From contig PAPI01000001.1 of NCBI GenBank assembly GCA_002708845.1, forward strand, positions 124,001 to 188,000: a DNA stretch of 64,000 nucleotides, in the 5' to 3' direction. Under the pieces are notes generated by a model. It searched no databases. It was not told the DNA's origin and was given only the letters and a program-made list of their open reading frames with translations. Below are positions 44,650 to 51,266 of the stretch, piece after piece (the stretch's first letter is position 1; each line of letters opens with the position of its first letter). This DNA comes from Leeuwenhoekiella sp. Lineage in GTDB: Bacteria; Bacteroidota; Bacteroidia; Flavobacteriales; Flavobacteriaceae. The translations under genes were made by a program, and so were the position numbers.

Positions 44650-45237
44650 ATGATTTTACCAATAGTGGCTTACGGAGATCCCGTACTTAGAAAAGAAGCA
44701 GAGCCCATTACACCAGATTATCCCGGTCTTGATGAACTGATCGAAAATATGTTTGAGACCATGTATGGTGCCAGCGGCGTTGGTTTAGCCGCTCCGCAGA
44801 TAGGCAGATCTATAAGAATATTTGTTGTAGATGCAACGCCGTTTTCTGACGATGAAGACCTAAGCGAGACAGAACAAGAGCGTTTAAAAAATTTTAAGCA
44901 GGCCTTCATCAATCCGGAGATATTAGAAGAAACCGGAGACGAATGGGCATTTAACGAAGGTTGCCTGAGCATTCCTGGTGTTAATGAGGATGTTTTCAGA
45001 TGTCCTAATATCAAAATAAAATATCAGGATGCAGATTTTAAGGAGCACGTTGAAGAATTTGACGGCTTACTGGCGCGTGTGATTCAGCACGAGTATGATC
45101 ACATTGAGGGCGTACTGTTTACAGACAAGTTGAGCAGTCTTAAAAAACGAATTATTAAAAACAAACTGGGAAACATCAGCAAAGGAAAAGTAAATGCAGA
45201 TTACCGCATGCGTTTCCCAGACATCAAGCTGCGATAG
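44650..45237 (+). CDS. def: Peptide deformylase
   Basis: Removes the formyl group from N-terminal methionine of new proteins. All three metal motifs are present: GVGLAAPQIG (43-52), EGCLSIPGV with metal ligand Cys105, and QHEYDHIEG with ligands His147 and His151 and catalytic Glu148. Length 195 fits type I bacterial deformylases; an acidic insertion (FSDDEDLSETEQERLK) is common in Bacteroidota. It lies between ruvX and the DUF5606 gene, which has its own promoter. Confidence 0.96.
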   Translation: MILPIVAYGDPVLRKEAEPITPDYPGLDELIENMFETMYGASGVGLAAPQIGRSIRIFVVDATPFSDDEDLSETEQERLKNFKQAFINPEILEETGDEWAFNEGCLSIPGVNEDVFRCPNIKIKYQDADFKEHVEEFDGLLARVIQHEYDHIEGVLFTDKLSSLKKRIIKNKLGNISKGKVNADYRMRFPDIKLR

Positions 45238-45266
45238 TTAAAATCTTCTGGGTACGCTTTATTTAT

Positions 45267-45297
45267 TTTGAAAATTAAAAAAGACCCTAGATATTTG
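45267..45297 (+). promoter_or_regulatory. Promoter of the DUF5606 gene
   Basis: TTTG (45267-45270), a 19-base spacer and GATATTTG (45290-45297, one mismatch). The expected leader before the ATG at 45358 is about 55 bases. Confidence 0.5.
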
Positions 45298-45357
45298 CCG
45301 CCTTATTCAATATAGCACTAACACATTAATTCCGTTTCTAACGGCTAAATAAAACCT

Positions 45358-45903
45358 ATGAGTTTAGATAAAATAGTTTCAATTTCTGGTAAACCCGGTT
45401 TATACCACCTGCGTGCACAAACCCGCACCGGCTTCATTGCAGAATCTCTTACAGACGGTAAAAAAATGCCGGTTGGATTGCGTCACAATGTGAGTGTACT
45501 TTCAGAAATTTCTATTTATACCTTAGATGGTGAAACGCCTTTACGCGAGGTTTTTGCTAAAATAGCGGAGAAAGAAAATGGCGGTAAAGCTATTGATCAT
45601 AAAGGTTCTAAAGATGAACTGGAGGCCTATTTCTTTGAAATTCTTCCAAATTTTGATGAAGATCGTGTCTATGCCAGTGACATTAAGAAAGTAATACAAT
45701 GGTATAATTTATTGCAGGCAAATGATTTGCTTCCTGCTCAAAAGGAAGAAGAGCCGGCTGCTGAAGAAGCAAAAGAGAAGCCAGCGGCAAAAGCAGCTCC
45801 TAAAGCTGAAAAAGCCAAGCCTGCTGCAACCAAAGCTGCGCCAAAATCATCTTCGGCTAAAAAGGGAGGCACTGCAAAAAGTACGGCAGCCCGCAAAAAA
45901 TAA
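45358..45903 (+). CDS. DUF5606-domain protein with Ala/Lys/Pro-rich tail
   Basis: Conserved Bacteroidota protein of unknown function. The first 130 residues form the DUF5606 domain: SLDKIVSISGKPGLYHLRAQ at the start, then GLRHNVSVLSEISIYTLDGE, and DIKKVIQWYNLLQANDLL near the end. From residue 131 the tail is low-complexity (alternating Ala, Lys, Pro, Glu), like tails of histone-H1-like proteins, and may bind nucleic acid. No signal peptide. It ends with a strong terminator. The neighbours are def and mazG, but it has its own promoter. Confidence 0.85.
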   Translation: MSLDKIVSISGKPGLYHLRAQTRTGFIAESLTDGKKMPVGLRHNVSVLSEISIYTLDGETPLREVFAKIAEKENGGKAIDHKGSKDELEAYFFEILPNFDEDRVYASDIKKVIQWYNLLQANDLLPAQKEEEPAAEEAKEKPAAKAAPKAEKAKPAATKAAPKSSSAKKGGTAKSTAARKK

Positions 45904-45922
45904 GTGTTCTTAACGCAGTAAT

Positions 45923-45961
45923 AAACCACAATCTGAAACTTTCAGGTTGTGGTTTTTTTTT
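45923..45961 (+). terminator. Rho-independent terminator of the DUF5606 gene
   Basis: AAACCACAA, TCTGAAA loop region with CTTTCAGG, then TTGTGGTTT and a run of T. A strong stem with an extra inner pairing (CTGAAA/TTTCAG). Confidence 0.88.
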
Positions 45962-46081
45962 GAAATGAAATGTCGTTGAGAATTGATTTGATTTCAAGGA
46001 ATACCAAAGCTGCAGGATGTTTAACTTTACCGATATCTAGATTAAATGACCTGGGATTCTTCCCGGAATAACTTTCCATTT

Positions 46082-46855
46082 ATGAATACAAGACAGGATC
46101 AACTTCAGGCTATTGACAGGCTGTTAACTATAATGAATGAATTGCGGGAACAATGTCCCTGGGATCGCAAGCAAACGCTGCAAAGTCTCAGACATTTAAC
46201 CATTGAAGAAACCTATGAACTGGGTGACGCCATTCTGGATAATGATCTTGAAGAGGTAAAAAAGGAACTGGGTGATTTGCTACTTCATATTGTCTTTTAT
46301 GCCAAAATAGGTAGCGAAACAGGCGATTTTGACATCGCTGATGTGGCAAATGGAATCTGCGAAAAATTGATTTCCAGACACCCACATATTTATGGAGATG
46401 TAGATGTGGAAAACGAAGAGGATGTAAAACGCAACTGGGAAAATTTAAAGCTGAAAGAAGGGAAAAAATCGGTTTTAGAAGGAGTTCCTAAATCCTTACC
46501 CGCTTTAGTAAAAGCCAGTCGTATTCAGGATAAGGTCGCCGGTGTAGGTTTTGACTGGGAAGAACCCCAACAGGTTTTTGAAAAATTGCAGGAGGAGCTT
46601 GCAGAACTTCAGGAGGAGGTAAATGCTCAAAATCCTGAAAAAATGGAAGCGGAATTTGGCGATGTCATGTTCTCGATGATCAATTATGCGCGTTTCTTGA
46701 AAATAGATCCGGAAAGCGCGCTCGAGCGAACCAATAAGAAATTCATTAAACGTTTTCAATATTTAGAAGCTAAAGCCAAGGAAAATAACAAAGATCTCAG
46801 GGATATGACGTTGAGAGAAATGGATGTTTTCTGGGAAGAGGCTAAAAAGTTATAA
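46082..46855 (+). CDS. mazG: Nucleoside triphosphate pyrophosphohydrolase MazG
   Basis: Hydrolyses non-canonical or excess NTPs to NMP and PPi. The protein has two MazG domains. The first has LREQCPWDRKQTLQSLRHLTIEETYEL (quoted in part) with metal-binding Glu residues and LEEVKKELGDLLLHIVF. The second has LQEELAELQEEV and AEFGDVMFSMINYARFL. The linker KSVLEGVPKSLPALVKASRIQ is conserved. From the ATG at 46082 (MNTRQDQLQAIDRL) the length is 257 residues, the flavobacterial norm; an in-frame ATG at 46046 would add 12 non-conserved residues. Confidence 0.93.
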   Translation: MNTRQDQLQAIDRLLTIMNELREQCPWDRKQTLQSLRHLTIEETYELGDAILDNDLEEVKKELGDLLLHIVFYAKIGSETGDFDIADVANGICEKLISRHPHIYGDVDVENEEDVKRNWENLKLKEGKKSVLEGVPKSLPALVKASRIQDKVAGVGFDWEEPQQVFEKLQEELAELQEEVNAQNPEKMEAEFGDVMFSMINYARFLKIDPESALERTNKKFIKRFQYLEAKAKENNKDLRDMTLREMDVFWEEAKKL

Positions 46856-46977
46856 CTTCTATAAGTGACTAAATATCAGAATATAAAGTGATATTTCAGA
46901 GAGGCTTTCTTCAATTTTAATTAGCCGATGTGATTGAAAATTGAATATTTCACAAAATTTTAGGATTTATCGGTTAA

Positions 46978-47012
46978 TTTGATGGAATTGTGCCGCGCAT
47001 TCGGTATGTTTA
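46978..47012 (+). promoter_or_regulatory. Promoter of the sterol-desaturase-family gene
   Basis: TTTG (46978-46981), a 23-base spacer and TATGTTTA (47005-47012, one mismatch to TAnnTTTG), 17 bases before the ATG at 47030. Confidence 0.45.
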
Positions 47013-47029
47013 GCGTCTAAGCCCACTTT

Positions 47030-47983
47030 ATGGATTTCACAAACCCGTTGATTTACGGAGTTCCCTGTTTTTTAGGATTAATTTTAGTCGAGCTCACCTA
47101 CAGTAAGCATAGCGATCACGACCATATTTATCATTGGAAGGATCTTGCTGCCAGTCTCACCATGGGTGTGGGTTCTACGCTTATTGCTCCGCTCATAAAA
47201 ACTATAACCGTTATTTTGCTTTTTAACTGGGTGTATGAATTATTCAACCCTATGGTTGAAGGCGTTCGCCAGAATATTATGGGATGGGAATCCTTTGGCT
47301 ATGCCTGGTACGTGTGGGTATTATGTCAGTTGGCAGATGATTTTTCCTATTACTGGTTTCACCGTCAGAATCATATGGTCCGTTTTTTCTGGGCAGCACA
47401 TATCGTTCACCATTCTTCAGATAATTTTAATTTAGGAACTGCCGTGCGTAACGGCTGGTTTACCATTTTTTACAAGCCCTTATTTTATGTATGGATTGTC
47501 GCTATTGGCTTTCCACCCGAAATGTTAGTGGTTTGCCTGGGGATTGAAGCCTTATGGCAATTTCAGCTGCATTCACAATATGTACCAAAACTGGGTATAA
47601 TCGACAAAGTATTCAATACGCACACGATGCATCAGGTACACCACGCCCGTAATCTGGAATATATGGATAAAAATCACGGTGGTTTTCTGAATATTTTTGA
47701 TCGCATGTTTGGCACCTTTAAAGAACTTGATGAGGATATTGATATAGAATACGGAGTAACACACGCGCCCAACAGCTATAATCCGTTAATTATTCTCACC
47801 CACGAGTATAAAGACATCTGGAACGACACCAAAAAGTCACCGAAACTGCGCGATAAATTTATGTACATCTTTGGCCCTCCGGGGTGGAGTCACGATGGCA
47901 GTACACTTACCATAAAACAACAGCGCCGTCAATTGCGCGAAGAACGTAGACTTGAACAACTGGAGTTGGAGTTAGCGGAGTAA
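47030..47983 (+). CDS. Sterol desaturase / fatty acid hydroxylase superfamily protein
   Basis: Integral membrane di-iron hydroxylase or desaturase. The His clusters are complete: His111 and His115 (WFHRQNH), His124, His127, His128 (AHIVHHSS), and a later set THTMHQVHHA plus KNHGG. Membrane helices lie at about residues 8-22, 45-70, 92-110 and 150-175. The C-terminal 45 residues are charged and cytoplasmic. The substrate is unknown; in Flavobacteriia related proteins act on carotenoids, lipids or sphingolipid-like molecules. A single-gene unit with its own promoter, 16-18 bases upstream of a small membrane protein gene. Confidence 0.88.
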   Translation: MDFTNPLIYGVPCFLGLILVELTYSKHSDHDHIYHWKDLAASLTMGVGSTLIAPLIKTITVILLFNWVYELFNPMVEGVRQNIMGWESFGYAWYVWVLCQLADDFSYYWFHRQNHMVRFFWAAHIVHHSSDNFNLGTAVRNGWFTIFYKPLFYVWIVAIGFPPEMLVVCLGIEALWQFQLHSQYVPKLGIIDKVFNTHTMHQVHHARNLEYMDKNHGGFLNIFDRMFGTFKELDEDIDIEYGVTHAPNSYNPLIILTHEYKDIWNDTKKSPKLRDKFMYIFGPPGWSHDGSTLTIKQQRRQLREERRLEQLELELAE

Positions 47984-48001
47984 GGAAAGTTCTTTTCAAA
48001 A

Positions 48002-48400
48002 GTGAGTATAGTACAAGAAATATTTACTTCTCTTTTTGCAATGGGATTTATCCTATTATGGTTTATACTGGTTAGAAAATCGATAGGAGCTCTCTTTTTT
48101 TATTACTCAAATCATTTGCAGGAAGCTATTAAATATTGTGAATCACAAAATTTAATTCTAATCGAATTGAATACTCCAGATTCAATCAGTATGAACAGAA
48201 ACCCTTTTAAACTAAAAAACAGACCTCCAATTTATATAGGTATTTGGCCCAGAACTACTTTTATAGATCACAAAGTTCTTATCTGTAAATCAATGGATGA
48301 TAAAGATGTCTTGATTTGGAGGCAAACCTATGCTTCGGTATTTGGCAAGAATCATTTTAAGTACAGTAGGGAAGCTGAACAATTAAAGGCTACCGCGTAG
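48002..48400 (+). CDS. Small hypothetical membrane protein
   Basis: I do not recognise this 132-residue protein. The GTG at 48002 gives one hydrophobic stretch at residues 8-40 (FTSLFAMGFILLWFILV and then IGALFFYYSN), followed by a soluble region with INLIELNTPDSIS-like and DVLIWRQTYASV segments. No catalytic motif is visible. It follows the sterol-desaturase-family gene by 18 bases and could be its co-transcribed partner. Its last 18 bases overlap the convergent XRE regulator gene. Base composition is more AT-rich than its neighbours, a mild sign of recent arrival. The coding call is plausible but unproven. Confidence 0.6.
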   Translation: MSIVQEIFTSLFAMGFILLWFILVRKSIGALFFYYSNHLQEAIKYCESQNLILIELNTPDSISMNRNPFKLKNRPPIYIGIWPRTTFIDHKVLICKSMDDKDVLIWRQTYASVFGKNHFKYSREAEQLKATA

Positions 48401-49138
48401 TTTGGCAAATTCTTCTTCAAGCTTGAGCAGTTTTTCTTCGATGCCGTTAGTAACTTCAGGCACCCGTTTTTGAAAAACAGCGACAATGCGCCAGATCTCA
48501 CACACCTCAGAACGGTTAACCTGAATTTCCTGTACATTCTTATGATCGGCACGTAGGATGATTTGCTCGCCCTGAACGTAAGCGCGTCGTAAAATCAACT
48601 GGTTTTTAGTCACTAAAAGCACCATTTCGCCACGTTTTAATTTATCAAGCTTACCAAGTTTTACCCGCTCTCCTATAACCAGATCTTTAGGAAACAAGCC
48701 CTGATCCTGATTGCTCATTTCAAGACTTTGAATAACATAACCACGCAATTCAGCTTCCGATTCTATAGGTAAGGCCAAACTAACCATATCCTGAATAAAA
48801 CTTTCCTTTTCAAAAAACTGCAAATAATCAGAAGCATTGGTGTCTGTTATGCAAGGAATTGCAGGGAATTGTTCTGCAGAAACAACTTCAAACTGTTCAG
48901 TCAACGAACTTTTAAATTTTAGCAGTTCATTCACGGTAAGTTCACGAGTAAGTAAGTCATCTATAGGAATGCTAAAATAATTAGCAATAGTGATGATGGT
49001 TTCTATTTTCGGTTCGCTTCGACCCTCTTCGTAAGCACCTAAAGTGCCTCGTTTTAAGTCAAATAGCTCTGCAAAAGCCTGCTGGCTTAAGGTTTTGACG
49101 CTTCGAATCTTTCTGATGTTTTTTCCAAAAAAGGACAT
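48383..49138 (-). CDS. XRE-family regulator with S24/LexA-like C-terminal domain
   Basis: Transcription regulator. Residues about 8-62 are an XRE helix-turn-helix (SQQAFAELFDLKRGTLGAYEEG, quoted in part; recognition helix RGTLGAYEEG). About residues 135-215 resemble the S24 peptidase-like fold of cI/LexA repressors (GYVIQSLEMSNQDQGLFPKDLVIG, part), but a clear catalytic Ser/Lys pair is not obvious, so self-cleavage is uncertain. A short C-terminal coiled coil (EEKLLKLEEEFAKL) ends the protein. It is divergent from the PspA-flotillin operon, with palindromes in between, and the palindrome lies directly before its own ATG. Autorepression plus control of that operon is inference. Confidence 0.85.
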   Translation of the reverse strand: MSFFGKNIRKIRSVKTLSQQAFAELFDLKRGTLGAYEEGRSEPKIETIITIANYFSIPIDDLLTRELTVNELLKFKSSLTEQFEVVSAEQFPAIPCITDTNASDYLQFFEKESFIQDMVSLALPIESEAELRGYVIQSLEMSNQDQGLFPKDLVIGERVKLGKLDKLKRGEMVLLVTKNQLILRRAYVQGEQIILRADHKNVQEIQVNRSEVCEIWRIVAVFQKRVPEVTNGIEEKLLKLEEEFAKLRGSL

Positions 49139-49226
49139 ATATTGCTAATATTATTTGCAAATAATAATTTTATTCGTAAATTTATCTAACAAAATTAGCG
49201 AAACGAATTTAATTCAGCTAATTTTT
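49139..49226. promoter_or_regulatory. Divergent regulatory region with palindrome and GCTAAT repeats
   Basis: An 18-base perfect palindrome TATTATTTGCAAATAATA lies at 49149-49166, 11 bases before the regulator ATG. GCTAAT is at 49144-49149 and again at 49217-49222, and ATTAGC at 49194-49199; the last two belong to AAAATTAGC-N17-GCTAATTTT. ATTCGT (49172-49177) and ACGAAT (49203-49208) form another inverted pair. The layout suggests several regulator-dimer sites spanning back-to-back promoters. Confidence 0.55.
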
Positions 49227-49407
49227 TTAGTAGACACTCTGATCACGTGTTATAGTTCAAACAAAACATCAATTAAAAACAAGCAATTATGGTAGTACTA
49301 ATTCACACATTATTGACACTAATATTTCCTGTAGTTTAAACATTTATTGTTTAGATTTTGTATTATTAGCCTTTAGAAAATTTTAACACCTCGCTAACCA
49401 AAAGCCG

Positions 49408-49803
49408 ATGAAAGATCATTTTTCGATTACCAAGAACTTTTTACTGGAGTTGGACTTTAATATAACCTTTGAGAACACGCAAGATGGCATTCTGGTCGTA
49501 CAGAAAGAGTCTTCGGGTATTAAGAACCTAATACTGGGCGTCGCCCCGCCTATCTTGATTATGGAACAGTTCATTTTTAAGATCAACAACCAGTCAGAAA
49601 AAATTTTTAAGAGTCTGCTACAAAAAAACCGCGATATCATTCACGGAGCTTTTGTTCTCAACGAGACAGGCGAAAAAGTCATCTTTAGAGACACCTTACA
49701 GATTGAAAATATGGATTTGAATGAACTCGAAGGTTCGCTAAACTCCTTAAGTCTGCTGATGAGTGAATACTCAGATAAAATCATTGAATTTTCAAAATAT
49801 TAA
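49408..49803 (+). CDS. Small YbjN/CesT-like protein, first gene of the PspA-flotillin operon
   Basis: A 131-residue protein without signal peptide or membrane helix. Its alternating pattern (FLLELDFNITFENTQDGILVV, in part; then APPILIMEQFIFKI) resembles the alpha-beta fold of YbjN and type III secretion chaperones of the CesT/Tir group, which act as protein-binding modules. I rely on pattern, not on a signature motif. VLNETGEKVIFRDTLQIENM and a helical tail (LSLLMSEYSDKIIEF) complete it. It lies 12 bases before pspA and is divergent from the XRE regulator. Chaperone-like proteins of this type are reported near PspA genes in other bacteria. A likely role is an adaptor or inhibitor for PspA or the ATPase. 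Confidence 0.65.
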   Translation: MKDHFSITKNFLLELDFNITFENTQDGILVVQKESSGIKNLILGVAPPILIMEQFIFKINNQSEKIFKSLLQKNRDIIHGAFVLNETGEKVIFRDTLQIENMDLNELEGSLNSLSLLMSEYSDKIIEFSKY

Positions 49804-49815
49804 AACCTAGAACTC

Positions 49816-50535
49816 ATGAACATTTTTAAACGCTTATTCAAAATAGGAGAGGCAGAAGCTAATGCCGCAATTGATAATATGGAAGATCCCATAAAATTAA
49901 CCGAACAGGGAATCCGTGATATGAAACACGATCTTGATAAAAGTCTGGAAGCTTTGGCTCAGGTAAAAGCTTTGGCCATACGTGCCAAAAACGATCAGGA
50001 AGAGTTTCAAAACAGGGCAGAAGATTATCAAAGTAAAGCTATAGTGATTCTTAAAAAGGCTCACAATAAACAGATGGATGCTGCTGAAGCCGACCGTTTG
50101 GCTAAAGAAGCTCTGCTCAAAAAAGAGGAGGCCGAAAAGCAGGTTGCTCAGGCAAAAACCGAGTCGGAAAAATTTGATAACAATGTGGCTCAATTGCAGA
50201 AAAACATTCAAAATATCAAGGCAAACATCAGCAAGTGGGAGAATGAGCTTAAAACCCTTAAGGCCCGTGTAAAAGTGAGCAACGCGACTAAAAGCCTTAA
50301 TAAGCAAATGGCCGAGTTGGATAGTACGGGTACGGTATCTATGCTGGAACGTATGAAGGAAAAAGTTGCTCAGGAAGAAGCTCTTGCAGAAGCTTACGGC
50401 GATATTGCCAATGCATCAAAATCAATCGATGATGAGTTAGACAAGGCGGCTGATACCAGCACAGCAAAAGCTGAAGACGAACTCGAAAAATTAAAAGCAC
50501 AATTAGGTCTTAACGACTCAGAAAAACAGGGATAA
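49816..50535 (+). CDS. pspA: PspA/IM30 family protein
   Basis: Membrane-associated ESCRT-III-like protein that polymerises on stressed membranes. MNIFKRLFKIGEAEANAAID is the amphipathic N-terminal helix and start of the coiled coil. MEDPIKLTEQGIRDMKHDLD is the family motif. Almost the whole length is helical: LKKEEAEKQVAQAKTESEKFDNN and KANISKWENELKTLKARVKV (both in part) show heptads, and the C-terminal hairpin region is SIDDELDKAADTSTAKAEDEL. Length 239 is typical. The stop is 2 bases before the GTG of the YqiJ-like gene. Placement between a chaperone-like gene and membrane/flotillin genes fits membrane maintenance. Confidence 0.93.
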   Translation: MNIFKRLFKIGEAEANAAIDNMEDPIKLTEQGIRDMKHDLDKSLEALAQVKALAIRAKNDQEEFQNRAEDYQSKAIVILKKAHNKQMDAAEADRLAKEALLKKEEAEKQVAQAKTESEKFDNNVAQLQKNIQNIKANISKWENELKTLKARVKVSNATKSLNKQMAELDSTGTVSMLERMKEKVAQEEALAEAYGDIANASKSIDDELDKAADTSTAKAEDELEKLKAQLGLNDSEKQG

Positions 50536-50537
50536 AC

Positions 50538-51251
50538 GTGAACGCAACGCTTACAGAAGTACTTTTTTCGGAGGTAAATATCGTCCTCACAATCTTACTC
50601 ATCATTTTGATCCTATACTGGATCGTCACGATGATAGGAGGAATCGACTTTGATCTCGACATTGATGTAGATGTCGACGTTGACGCTGATGTTGACCTCG
50701 ATACAGGTCTTGAAGGTGGAAATATGGACTTTGAAGATGTTTCAAACGTCGAAGTAAACAAAGAACATGTGGTAGGAAAACGACGTAAGCCATTGAAGGC
50801 CTGGCAGATTTTCCTAATCTACTTCAACTTTGTTGGACTTCCGTTTATGTTCACCTTTACTTGTTGGATTTTTATCTGGTGGTTGATGACGACTTTGACT
50901 ACTGCCTTAACCTTCACCTATGATAATGTTTTTGGCTTTGTAGTTATGCTATTGGCGTTATTTCCGGCATTAATCGTGAATAAATTGTTTACCACACCCT
51001 TTAAAGGTTTTTTCAAACACCTTAATAAAGATGGCGATGTAGCTGTTGATTTTTTGGGAAGAAAAGCTACCCTGCTATCTTCAATTTCCGGAGAAAAAAT
51101 GGGAAATGCCGAAGTGCTTGCAGACGGGAATGCGATGTCGGTTTATGTGAAATCGCTTACCGGCGAAGCGCTGACCTATGGCAGCACCGTACTCATTATC
51201 AAACAATCTGCAGATCAGAATTATTACCTAGTAGAGAATTATAACGACTAA
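50538..51251 (+). CDS. YqiJ-like membrane protein with C-terminal OB-fold
   Basis: Partner protein of YqiK-type flotillins, NfeD-like in design. GTG start at 50538. A first hydrophobic helix (about residues 8-32) is followed by a strikingly acidic stretch, residues 36-55, in which Asp alternates with Val, Ile and Leu. Two further helices (about 88-118 and 128-150) lead to a soluble C-terminal domain (FLGRKATLLSSISGEKMGNAE, part; VLIIKQSADQNYYLVENYND at the end) suited to an OB-fold. Length 237. It is 2 bases after pspA and 15 bases before the flotillin gene, so all are co-translated. NfeD/YqiJ proteins bind flotillins at the membrane in known cases. Confidence 0.85.
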   Translation: MNATLTEVLFSEVNIVLTILLIILILYWIVTMIGGIDFDLDIDVDVDVDADVDLDTGLEGGNMDFEDVSNVEVNKEHVVGKRRKPLKAWQIFLIYFNFVGLPFMFTFTCWIFIWWLMTTLTTALTFTYDNVFGFVVMLLALFPALIVNKLFTTPFKGFFKHLNKDGDVAVDFLGRKATLLSSISGEKMGNAEVLADGNAMSVYVKSLTGEALTYGSTVLIIKQSADQNYYLVENYND

Positions 51252-51266
51252 ATAAATCAATCAAAA

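Noticed and set aside
46046-46081. ATG at 46046 as mazG start
   Set aside because: It adds 12 residues with no family pattern; MNTRQDQLQAIDRL at 46082 fits better.
49289-49339. 16-residue hydrophobic ORF (MVVLIHTLLTLIFPVV) in the XRE/PspA gap
   Set aside because: Too short to separate from chance; no start context or conservation can be judged here.
50640-50710. CRISPR-like or satellite array at the Asp-Val repeat
   Set aside because: The repeat is in frame and explained by coding; there are no spacers.
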